From Synaphobranchus kaupii (lineage: Eukaryota; Chordata; Actinopteri; Anguilliformes; Synaphobranchidae), in NCBI GenBank assembly GCA_029718625.1, contig CM056377.1, positions 107,621,534-107,685,533 of the forward strand: a stretch of DNA of 64,000 nucleotides. Direction: 5' to 3'. The translations under genes and the position numbers were made by a program. The notes beneath the pieces are model-generated. The model was not told where the DNA came from and did no database searches. It saw nothing but the letters and a program-made list of their open reading frames with translations. Below, one piece after another: positions 34,561 to 46,056 of this stretch (the first letter of the stretch is position 1; each line of letters begins with the position of its first letter).

Positions 34561-35737
34561 CAGTTGAAGTCTGAAGTTTAGATACACTTAGGTTGAAGTC
34601 ATTAAAACTCATTTTTAACCACTCCACAGATTTCATGTTAGTAAACTATAGTGTTGGCAAGTCAGTTAGGACATCTACTTTGTGCATGACACAAGTAATT
34701 TTTCCAACAATTGTTTACAGACAGATTATTTCGCTTTTAATTCACTGTATCACAATTCCAATAGGTCAGAAGTTTACATACACTAAGTTGACTGTGCCTT
34801 TAAATTTTTAATATTTGGTCGCATATCCTTTGCATGCCATGACTTCCTGATGTCTGTGACCCAACAACATCAAAAGACTCTTGATATCTTATTTTTAGGT
34901 ACTCTTACAAGTGATACTATAACATCTCTGCATTTGAATGGATCTCTATGGGAATTGGGGGGTGGGACTAGATTTAGCTGTAAATTATGCTGGAACAGTA
35001 TGGAATACATGATTGGTAAAATGGCTGTAAGTCATCAAGGGTCTGAGGTATCAAACGAGCCTTAAAGCATCACTCTGCTGCCAGAAATACAGTAGATATG
35101 GATGGATAACTTGAAGGGTTTCTTCTCCTGACTTATTTTTCCAGAGAGTTCAATAGGAAAATTTGTCAGGAGAAACAACCCTTAAAGTGATCCATCCATA
35201 TCTACTGTATATCTGGCAGCAGAGTGATGGTTTGAGGCTCGTTTGATACCTCAGACCCTTGATGACTTACAGCCATTTTACCAATCATGTATTCCATACT
35301 GTTCCAGCATAATGTACAGCTAAATCTAGTCCCACCCCCCAATTCCCATAGAGATCCATTCAAATGCAGAGATGTTATAGTATTGCTTGTAAGAGTACCA
35401 GAAAATAAGATATCAAGAGTCTTTTTGATGTTGTTGGGTCACAGACATCAGGAAGTCATGGAATGCAAAGGATATGTGACCAAATATAAAAAATCTAAAG
35501 GCACAGTCAACTTAGTGTATGTAAACTTATGACTCACTGGAATTGTGATATAGTGAATTAAAAGTGAAATAATCTGTTTGTAAACAATTGTTGGAAAAAC
35601 TACTTGTGTCATGCACAAAGTAGATATCCTAACTGACTTGCCAACACTATAGTTTGCTAACATGAAATCTGTGGAGTGGTTAAAAATGAGTTTTAATGAC
35701 TTAAACCTAAGTGTATGTAAACTTCCGACTTCAACTG
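34561..35737. mobile_element. 1.18-kb foldback (palindromic) element with Sleeping Beauty-type IR/DR ends
   Basis: The element begins CAGTTGAAGTCTGAAGTTTA and ends in the inverted copy TCCGACTTCAACTG, flanked by TA (34559-34560 and 35738-35739). The outer about 230 bp closely match the terminal inverted repeat of salmonid-type Tc1 elements (the Sleeping Beauty lineage). This includes an inner direct repeat (CAGAAGTTTACATACACTAA near 34769, inverted near 35511-35534). Instead of a transposase, the two arms continue as inverted copies of each other right to the centre. The left arm is 34561-35132, the loop about 32 nt (35133-35164) and the right arm 35165-35737. The few differences I can see are mainly single-base changes. 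It carries no coding frame of its own, so it must have been moved in trans. Confidence 0.93.
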
Positions 35738-38700
35738 TATATATACTATATGTATATATACTGTATATATAAACATACACAAGACAAGTTGTATCACACA
35801 AGTGTTTTTGCAGAGATGATTCTATTACCCATTGTTGTATTTATATAGAATGTGGTGGCTGTTTTTACATTGTGATCTCCCGTGTCTCTGCTCAGCACTT
35901 ACTTGCAGTATGTAGAGCTGTGGCTGGGCTGTTAAAAAGTCCTTTCAGCTGGATAGTTGGGTGGCCATTTCCTGCCATTGCACAGACAGCATATGGTGTT
36001 GATGTGTGCTCCCAGTCACCTTCTCACTGTTCGACATCAGAGGGTTGCCATGAATATCAAAACCAAGATGACGTCAGGATAGTATTTTAACAATTGATAA
36101 GAACTAACAACAAATAACTATTAACAAAATGTGTGCCCACATCACTAGAAACTAATGCATTACATACATATATTTGGTTGAATTGTAGGCTAGATATATT
36201 TAGCTGAAGTATAGTTTACATATGTTGCTATAATTACCGGTTCATTTGAAAATGTACTTAAAATTTTACTGTGGGAGATATAATGCCAAATCGTATCTAC
36301 AAAAAATGGTGTGCAGTAAATTCAGGTTAATTGATAATTGATATAATCTAAATTGTCTCTGAAAATTTCTCATGATGCTTATTGCAAACTGGCTGGAATT
36401 AGCCATTACTATTTACTCTACATTTTTAACCATAAAAGAAGGTTATTATTCCTTTAAAAAGTAAATGTAATTGTATTGCCTTGTTTTGTGAAGGTATTGT
36501 AATTTTCACTAACAAGTAATTTCACTTGTCCTCATAAATGTTATAAATAATATAAATAATTACAGTGATAATAATTATGATGTTCAAAACAAACTTATGA
36601 GATAAATTTTCATATCTTCACATTTATTTTACTAGACTCGTTAAGATATTATACCTAAATTCAGAAGATGATGGTTGGTTAAACCTAGGTTTATGGGCAA
36701 ATAGTATATAAATAAGCTGCTCTCAACCCATATTGTTCAATTATAATATTTCTTTTTTTAGAGTTCCTTTTGTGTTAAGGCCAAATTTACATACATATCA
36801 AATAAACATTTAGTTTATAATTTAACAGGTTTTGAAAGTGATTTTTATAACATGTTTATATCCATATTTTTCCTTCAGAAAGCTGAAATGAAAGATTCTG
36901 CTATGAGGGGAGCTAGCTTCACAAAAGTAATGCTAATTCCTTTGGCGGAAATTCAAAGTGCCACGTACAGACGATAATCAGCTGGAAATACGCGACATAC
37001 ACAACCTGCTAATAAATACAGGGCTGTGTTTACTGTCACATGCTTCGATGCATATTTTAAATGAATATTCTTAAGGAAAAAATCAGAATGAGAGAAAGGG
37101 TATACAAACCCCTGATGCCGTGAAAGTATTTTGCCATAAAAAAAATCCAGAGATGAAGAGAATGACAGATTCTCTCATTTTAATGTTCTTGTGTTCCTGT
37201 TTTTCCCCCCTTCCTCTCCCTCTCTGTCCCTTGAGTTGTGATATTCACACGGACGTTTGGGTTTGAGTGGCAGCTTCTCCTGAGACGTTCCTCAGATCTG
37301 CATTTTGCATCCCCAGGAAAAGGGAAAAGCAGTAGCAGCAGCAGCTACTGCAGCAGGCTCAGTGTCGTTATCAGTTGCTGTGTTGCGTTCTACTGTTAGT
37401 CAAGCGGTCCAATGCTGTGATGTTAAAGGACGTTTCAAGGTCATTCACACAGCACTTTCAAATGTATAAAATATTTATGCGTCTGTTGCGGGATGAATTA
37501 CCCACTAAACATGCAACATAGCATACCAGTTTGTGACACCGTTTGTTGGAATATAGAAAATATAACTTGAAAAATGTCGGTAGATACTGTATGCCTTCAG
37601 ATTATCATAAAAATACTGTTGAGTGCCAAAAAAAAAAGAGAAAATTCACCCCAGTTGCACAAAGAGAGAGACAGAAATACAATTAGAATGAAAGAATGAG
37701 AGGCAGAAAAGGAGGAAGAAGGAAATCTTTTTAATAGGCAGATCTGCAAACCAAGCCTGGGTGTTCCGAATACACAGAGGTCAGGGGTCATTGCTCTAAA
37801 GCTGACAGCGGTTTCCACAGCTCACATCAGGAAGAGGGGGAGTGGAAGGAATTACAGCATCTTGAAATTGTAAATTCAACAGACTTTATGTGACAGCTGT
37901 GGTCATAAAAAATGTTTTTGTGCGCGTCAGATAATATAACGCAAAATGTCTTCTGTTAAAAGCATTAAGTGTTTGAACACTGCAGTAATCCACCCTTTGA
38001 CTTATACTACTGTCTTTCTCCCTAATGAGAACTGCATCCTGCAGAAACAAGGTGAGATTTTGTGGGCACATTTAATCACTGCCTGGAGAGCTTGTCTCAG
38101 CTGGAGAAAACAGAAAAAGAACAAGAAAATGTATATCTCCTGGCCTTCCAGTTCCCTTCTTCAAAAACAGATGTAAAAAAAAGCAATAGAAATAATGGAA
38201 TTTTAATTCAATGGTTTAGCTTTAAATCAATAAAACAAAAATATCTTTTAGAAATAAAACAATAATCAAAACATAAATGGAGTTAGATAATGACATGCTG
38301 TGTAACTATATAGTTAACACACACTGAGATACACTGCCAAATGATTACACTGAACGATAGCGTTCAAGTTATCAAGCCGTTTTCAAACGAACAGCATTCT
38401 GCATCATAGACTATTGAGCTAAAATCTTATCCCAGGATTTTATATGGGGATCACCCTGCAGTATATCTTCAGCAACCTACAATATGAAGACAGAGAGTCC
38501 CCTGTGAGCTTTTTCAATTAAGACAATACCCACAAGGTACTGTTGGAAATTAATCTTGCATTGTGAATGCATTTCAAATTTTATGGTTTGGTTGATGTCC
38601 TGGCACGGCATTATACTCTTGCTGTGTGTATAAATTATTATTTTTTTTTTTGGTCTTATTGATGGACTTTTTTTTTTTTGCTCAGTGGTGAATGGAAGCA

Positions 38701-39100
38701 TCTAGATGCTGCAGAGAGGAAAGCCTCCTGGGAGAAAAAAAAAGCACAGTTTGACCTCCAAACAAATCCTTGAAACCCCATTGATCAATTGAAAAGTAAA
38801 TTTTCCTTGTGGTTTTTTTTTTCCTTTTTCTGCTGGGGCTATTTTACATTCGATCGTCGTTCGTTATGTTCAGATTGTGACCCAGAAGCGAAAAGAAGGA
38901 TTGTTCGCATTTCGCACACAAAATGTGTTTGCCTTGCAACAGAAATCCCATCTTTGTGTCCTCCTATGAGAGCCTCTTCACTTTCGGGAGACCCCTCTAG
39001 TACATTATTAACACCCTGTTTTGTCGCTCAGTGTCTTTGAGAATGTGTGCATATGTCGTGTGTATGTTCACACATTTACACATTCATGTGTCTACGTGTG
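35738..39100. other. intron-like non-coding DNA
   Basis: Very AT-rich in 36100-36850, with no exon recognised. CAG-rich cluster at 37330-37360. Poly-T at 38639-38680 and 38813-38825. Nothing coding. Confidence 0.5.
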
Positions 39101-39117
39101 CGTGCGTGCGTGCGTGC

Positions 39118-39174
<57 letters not shown>

Positions 39175-39235
39175 TGCTTGCATGTACAGATGCATATGTG
39201 TGTGTATGTGTGTGTGTGTGTGTGCGTGCAAATGT
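39101..39235. repeat. (CGTG)n-(GT)n microsatellite with imperfect extension
   Basis: GCGT/CGTG repeats (39098-39125) run into pure GT to 39170. A second GT tract lies at 39196-39230. Alternating purine-pyrimidine composition makes Z-DNA possible. Cys/Val-rich frames here are repeat artefacts. Confidence 0.93.
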
Positions 39236-40479
39236 GTCTGCACTCATATACATATGTTTATGGTTGAATGTGTGTGAGAGTGTGCATTTGTATGTGTGCA
39301 TTTATTATAAATATATGGCTATTGATCAGCTGCTGTGGCACATTAAAGAGCTATTAGTGTTGTTTATTGCAGCAGGATCATACTTTCTTTCCAACAGAAA
39401 AGCCCTGTATTGCCTGTTAATGAGTAGATATTAACATACAGTAATACATACAAGAAAAGTTATATCATTCTATTGATATACTATAGTATAAGTAATGTCA
39501 ATATCAAAGACTGGAAAGCAGTGCAATTTATTTGTTACTTGCTTTTGGAGGTTTTTAAAAAAAAAATGTTTGTAGTTGTAGTGTGGCTGGATCTGAATTT
39601 GAATGAACTAAAGACCTGTCATTTCTCTAGAAATATGAAGGGAAGACAAAGGTGCTGTTCCCTAATAAAATAAAAGATGATCAACTGCTTAGCTATGTCA
39701 TTCGATAGAACATTTTCATTTTAAATTAAAATGATCCCACATTCCTGAATAAACAGAATAGCATTGAATTATCTGAGGTGTTGCAGTGTGATTGCATGTC
39801 TAATCATTTAGACACCACTGTTCCCTCTTACACACATACATGTTAATGTGCATTTTTTAAAATACATTGCATTGATAAATACAATGTATTAGAAATATTA
39901 CATTAGTGTTATTTCTTAAATAATAAATAACACTGATTAAGTTTTTGTCCTCTTTTTAAAACTATGGATTAAAACAGTTTATAATCTTTATACACTAAAT
40001 GAAATGTAATTTGTAACAGTTTTATTAAAGTCTACTAATCCAATACGCAAAGGGGGCCCTCTTTATGGTTTAAATATAAATGTGCATATCTGAATTTAAA
40101 GAATCTGTACCTAAATAGAACCATTATCAGTGGCATCAGATTTTAGCCCGTGGTTTAAAATGGTTTATTTTATATAGGCTTTATGCTCAGTAGTAGTGTG
40201 TAATAAGTCATTCATTTTAGTAGGCCTCTGTGGAGTATTTCATAGTAATGTTTTTAGATTTTGCCAAATTGTGCATCAAAGTATCGGACTGTTTAGGAGC
40301 ACATTCTTACTTAAATATCACAGTTTGAATGTTTTTTTTTTCCAGAATAAACATGAGATAATGGACAACCTAAGAAATGGCATGACAGACAAAACCTTTA
40401 TTTGTAGATTCCTCCTTCAATTCCACCCAGATAACCTTATGAGAAACACACAGTTCCGGTGAATTTGAAGGACATCACT
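39236..40479. other. intron-like non-coding DNA
   Basis: AT-rich; nothing recognised. Confidence 0.5.
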
Positions 40480-40880
40480 AGCCCACACGCCTAAAACCTG
40501 AACACGGAGCGCGGTAGATCGGTAGCTGAAGGTTGGGAACGTCATGGCCCGCGCAGGTGCACTGATCTGCGGCCTGCCAGCTACCTGTGGGGATGTCCTC
40601 GCAACACCTGGTGCTGACGCAGTGGAACCATCCGCGATGGCTAAAAACAACAACAAAATGGCAATTTTCTCCCCGTCACGCTCTGGAATTAGGGGGAATG
40701 CACACCACATACCCCCCCCCTTTTCGGTGTAGCGCGTGCCCAAATCTTCCACGGCAAGGTCACCTTTATTGTAAATGAGCAGAGGCCCACGTGGGCGTGT
40801 GGAGCTGAGAGGAGAGCACGTGTGGCCCTGGCTCCAGCTCCGGCGCGGTGGCGGTGCGTGAGGTGGCAGAGTGTCTCTAA
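40480..40880. other. CpG-rich intronic patch
   Basis: Local CpG enrichment (GGAGCGCGGTAGATCGG, CCCGCGCAGG, CGGCGCGGTGGCGG) against AT-rich flanks. An ATG at 40544 opens 62 codons, but no GT donor follows before the stop. It may be a regulatory element or an unannotated promoter. Confidence 0.4.
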
Positions 40881-43800
40881 GCCTTGTCGCAGTGAATCAG
40901 CCAGAGGAGCAGGCTGGCTGACAGACAAGGGTAGCACTCAGCAATGATCTCAGTGCGTCACAGCCTCCCTCAGGAACCAGCACTACCACTGCCACCCACA
41001 GGTCCTCCTTCAGAGGAACAGTGCATTGATTCCCCTGATCTTATGTCAGACCCGCCTTAAGATTATGACACGCTTTGTGGTGTGCAGTGAACAGCGCATT
41101 ATAGTCTATATATTAAAATATTGCGTTCACGCTAAATAAAGAAACAAAAACTAAAAAATCGGCGCTACTAAATAAAATAGTGTACTGCACGATAACATCC
41201 ATCCATCCAAATTAATTGTAGCAGTCATTCAATATCGTTCATACTAGTAAGTAATCTCAGTAAGTAATGTATTGATCATTACTGACACATACAACTGTGT
41301 ATATACAGTATATGCACATACGCGCAGTGCGCGCACTCACACGCACACACACACACTCACACTCACGTACGTGCATACGGCTCTTTTCTGTAAAGTGTAG
41401 ATCCAGTAATGAGAAGCATGCTGGTTGTGTGTAGAGTTCAGGCCCAGCAGGCAGCAGGAGCCTGTGGAGTTTAGGAAGCATCTCATTGGCTGTCTGAAGG
41501 ACAGGGCCTCCAGGGTCAGGGGAGGATGGGCGGGCCAAAGCACAGCCAACCCAGCAGGCAGACATCCAGGAAGTGTAACTTCCCTTCAGGGAGAGGACAC
41601 AACCCCACTCTAGCTGCATAAGCCAACGTCTCACCTCAAAAAACACCACCCTCACCAATTTTCTGTGTCCTCTGGTGTAGAATATGAATACGTTATAATC
41701 CCATTAATAAGGCAGTATGGTTGGGCTGTAGCAGCAAGATTGGACAAAAATACACCACAATCTTACAAAATACCTTCCAAATGAGTATATCTATAAACTG
41801 CAGTCAGGCTTAGTTTGCTTTGCAGGTGGAACATAACCATACATAAACATATTAAATATGAAATACATACATTGAAATTCAAATACGTGCAGTTAGTAGT
41901 TAAAGTAAATACTGCCCATCCCTGGGTGGCAGGAGATATTAACTCTTCACGATATCACTGTACAGGGACAATTTGCTTGCAGGAGGTTACATTCTTTGAT
42001 TGATGATTTATTGCAAAGAATTTATGTCTCATGGAAGTCTCTTGCATAAAATACGTGCGTTTCACTCTAGGATGTGTGTTATAATTCTGTTTAAAAATTA
42101 CACTGCTGCAAATTTGTAACAGGGAGTGAAAAGTACTGCTGTGCTGTATTCTAGTTAAGAGATTTGCATTTGGGATTTATAAGTAGTCTGGTGAGGTGGT
42201 AGATTCTGTTGTTATAAATTATTTTTACCAAGCTGTGCTCAGCATTAGACTTTAATGTTGCCCAGTGGTCTATTTATTAAAACCTTTTCTATGTTACAGA
42301 AACATTAAATTGGTGTCCGAATCTTAATCACATCTCTTTCTAAAAGCATTGCAAAGTACACTTTCCCAGAGAGAGTATGGTATGGAAACTTTTTTTGTGT
42401 TGGCCTTTCATGAAAATTTATGCCTAAAGCTTGCAGAAATTTTTGTTGACAAAGTTTTATTTTTAAGGCCAGGGAACTGAAGCCGTATACAGAGAGACAA
42501 AATGACGTTGCAGTGAGGTAGAATGGAAGGGGATGTTTGATATGCAGCTGTGTGCTTGCAGCTCACAGCCAGGTGCAGGTATAAGGTCATTGACTGGGCC
42601 AAGATAAACCACAGGCAGAGCTCTTCCAGAGGAGCATCCATGATAGTCTATTTTTCATAACTGACCTTGCAAATTCCTTTTGTCAAACAAAAACATGTGT
42701 AACAGTGCATTATTCCGATTAATTCTAGGCATGTATTACTAGTGATTTAAAAAAGAGTGGCAACAAACCTCACTCACTTCCACACAGTATGTTCACTTTT
42801 TTATTATAAAATATAAAACATTAAAAATTTAGTTTAAATTTAAAGAAACTATTATTTCAAGGCTAAGTGCTGTAGTGAGAGATGGTATTAATGAGAGGCT
42901 TAGTAAAATTAAACTTGCTTGCTCTTCCAAATGGTTCCTAAACTGTGAATATCAATGTTTTAGATGTAATCTACATTCTCCCCCACCCCCTGCTGGTGGT
43001 GCTCTCCCATCTGTTGACCTTTGACCTAGAGGGGTCTGCATAGATAACAGAGGGAAGGAAAAAGAGCATCTTCAAAAAGTGCTATTGATCCTGTGAAACG
43101 GACTTCGTAGGGAAAAAGGTAAAGCAAAGTTAAATGAAAAATTGCCTACATACCGAAACATTTATTATTCTGAGTCACAGAAAAATCCATTTGGCAAAGC
43201 AGATGCGGATCGATCGGGGAGCAGGCAGGCGGCCGAGGCGCAAGGTGTCCCAGATTACTTTCCTGATTGATCTGCTGCAGCTTCCGTCTGACCTGCAGGA
43301 TATGGAGGAGCCGGGACGTGTCTGATGGAAGGAGAGAAAGCCGAAATAAATAACAAAAAAATGGAAAAACAAAAATCAATGTCAAGGGGGAACTTTACTG
43401 ACCCTGTGTAAAGATACAAAAATCATATAGACTGTCTCAACTAAATGGTTTTGACAACCCAAAGTTTTTTTTTTTTGCTTCTTGAAGCAGATGCAAATTC
43501 CCCAGTCCACATGCCAATTTAGATGCTGGCTAGTGATGGTGGGGGATGTGGGGGGTGGCCCCCTCTGACAGTGTGAGCGGTAACACCATAAGCGGGAATA
43601 CCATAGAAAGACATATGTAATGGTGTCTTTCATTTTAAAAAATGTTTCCGATATCATCTACTGCACAATGTTGAGGAAACAGCTCCTATGACTTATTAAT
43701 GCTACATTTCTCTGAGCGTAGCACTCTAATAGCAACGCTGCCAACGAGTACATCAGAGCAGAAGCCAAAATTCAAATGGAAAATAAATGTTCAGATGTTC

Positions 43801-43903
43801 CACGATGCTGTATTTATTCTCCTCAGGGGACGTTCATAACATCATCCTTTTTGTCAATCTGTATGCTGTACAAAAACGGCTCAAATCTGGCGAGACGTTT
43901 AAA
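40881..43903. other. intron-like non-coding DNA
   Basis: No exon recognised. GT/AC-rich tract 41321-41372. Poly-T run at 43466-43475. A CpG-rich piece at 43200-43320 is short and has no coding signature. Confidence 0.5.
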
Positions 43904-44236
43904 TCACAAACAAGTGCTCCAGATGACCTCCATTTTGTGCCAGGCGCTATCAGTTAAATGATACTGCCGCATCCTGATCCACTGCAGTGTCGCTTCATCC
44001 ATCCCGGCAAAGTCACAGGAAATTGATTGTCTAAGCTGGTTTGGGTCGGCCAGGTTTTGCTTCAAGTAAAGCAGCAGTTTCGCAGTGTCTAGGTGGAGAA
44101 TAGACGCCTGGCCATGTAAGACCTGCAGGATGACACAGGCTCTGTAGAGAGATAATGTCTCCGTACCCTGAGTGCTTTTGACCCATGTCCTGCACCACTG
44201 TGCCACTGAAAACATTGCTAACTCATTGGGATGCAT
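43904..44236 (-). CDS. unrecognised protein-like open frame on the minus strand
   Basis: 110 codons from a true ATG (complement of 44234-44236) to TGA. The composition is not repetitive. It has hydrophobic/charged patterning that would fit amphipathic helices (LYRACVILQVLHGQ, LDTAKLLLYLKQNL). The frame extends a further seven codons upstream before a stop. A weak acceptor-like CCTGAG precedes it, and a weak GAG|GTCATC donor-like site lies inside. I do not recognise the protein. It could be an exon of an antisense nested gene, a retrocopy fragment or chance. At this length chance is possible in 64 kb, so confidence is low. Confidence 0.2.
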   Translation of the reverse strand: MHPNELAMFSVAQWCRTWVKSTQGTETLSLYRACVILQVLHGQASILHLDTAKLLLYLKQNLADPNQLRQSISCDFAGMDEATLQWIRMRQYHLTDSAWHKMEVIWSTCL

Positions 44237-45006
44237 AGGGAGTGGTCTCAGGCCCAGTCAAGAAAGCATTGTTACAGCAATATACAGGCAACTATACAGA
44301 CATAATAAAATTATATTAAAATAAATAATATTATAAACATTAAGAATAATAATAATAATAATAATTTTAAAATACCATTTCACAACATTTACGGTGCTAT
44401 ATATCTTTTTTTATATTTATTTTATTTATTAATTGACCTTTCATCATTATTACAGGTTCATAAAGACAATTGTCATTAAAAACACTGAATTATTTTGCTG
44501 TTACAATAAAACATCAATACTAAGTAGACTACAAATTTTATGTTGCAATTATGTAAGCTGAAATCTAATATCTCAAATATAATCAAATTCCCGCTGTCAT
44601 TTAGGAGTCTGCACATATAGGGGATTGGAGATCTCCTGTATCTCTCAGTTCCACATCTTGGGATGGCCAGTTTGTTTGAGTTCCTTGTCTGATGAGTCCG
44701 ACCTGTGAGCTCCTCCCTGAGGGGGGCTAGCCAGTCTCTGAGGTTGGACTTTAGCAACTTTCTGGCAAAGCCTATATATATATTGTTCATCAGGAATCTT
44801 TGCTGGAGAGTATGAATGCTAATTTTGTATGAATGCTAATTGATCCACATATGATATTTCAATGTAATGTCATAATCAATATTTATGGAGACCTTGCAGA
44901 CAATACTCAGAGGAAATGCATATTTTAATATTATGTTCACAGAAGCAATACTTTATTATACTGTTGTTTTTACTAATCTGATGTGTCTGAATTATCCATG
45001 CCACGG

Positions 45007-45008
<2 letters not shown>
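44237..45008. other. intron-like non-coding DNA
   Basis: AT-rich with an (AAT)n stretch at 44347-44364; nothing coding recognised. Confidence 0.5.

Positions 45009-45076
<68 letters not shown>
45009..45076. repeat. (GT)n microsatellite
   Basis: Pure GT repeat of about 67 bp. Confidence 0.95.
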
Positions 45077-45079
<3 letters not shown>

Positions 45080-45979
45080 TATGTGAAGAAAGGGATTATA
45101 TGGCAGATGTGTTTTGAAAACGTTTCTTTTGTTTTACGTCCCAAACCATGAACAGCATATACATGAATGTAATATAGCCATAAGAGTATTTCCTACCTGC
45201 TGCACCATTCACCATCCTCGCTTCCTTCTAATGCCAAGCTTGTTAATAAATTGCTCATTTTTAGCATTCATATTCATTGCTGTGAAATGTTGCTGCATCA
45301 GTAAGCATCTAACCAGCACATTTGACGCTTCTCAGATATCACAGATATTAAACAATCTTAAGTCAGGAATATGTGCTAATATATACTGAGGGATGTGCTA
45401 TAGTGGCCCATTTTGTCACTATTGTCTCCCCCTCAAGGATGTGTGATTCGTTCTCATGTTTGTTTAAAAAGAGACACAAAGATCATGTGACTGATTATTA
45501 ATCACCATTGCCTACATCCTAGCTGCTCCATATGTTCTCACACGCTTTGCTGCTTTTGTATAATAGCACATTCTGGAGTGCCATTTTAAAAACGCTTTAA
45601 CAGACCAATATGTTTGTCTCTGGAGAACTGCTCCTTTACAATCATTACTACTGAGACACCAGTACCAGATGGGGTCAAAATGCTCTTGGAAAAAAGTCAC
45701 ATCTGCTCTGGCCTGTGTTTGTCCGTTACCCATTAAATATTCCGTTGCACTGAAAGCCATTTAACCTTAGAAAATGGAGGGTGGGGCCACTTACATGCTG
45801 CCCAATTTCCCTTCTGAAAGGGACAATTAGGCTGCATAAGAAGTTCATTGTTGTTGTTGATATAATCTGATGCCACCACACCTGTACGGTATATGGTGAA
45901 CAAGACAAGAGCACAGCAATAGACTGTATGGGGCTTGCAGTCACCTTGAATAAACAAGTGCATGAATTGGTTAAATCTT

Positions 45980-45980
<1 letters not shown>

Positions 45981-46053
<73 letters not shown>

Positions 46054-46056
46054 TGT
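45981..46056. repeat. (GT)n-(GCGT)n microsatellite
   Basis: GT repeat to about 46010 followed by about eleven GCGT units. Both parts alternate purine and pyrimidine. The long minus-strand His/Thr/Arg frames here are artefacts. Confidence 0.95.

Noticed and set aside
39021..39434. 137-codon Cys/Val-rich + strand frame
   Set aside because: Translation of GT/CGTG repeats.
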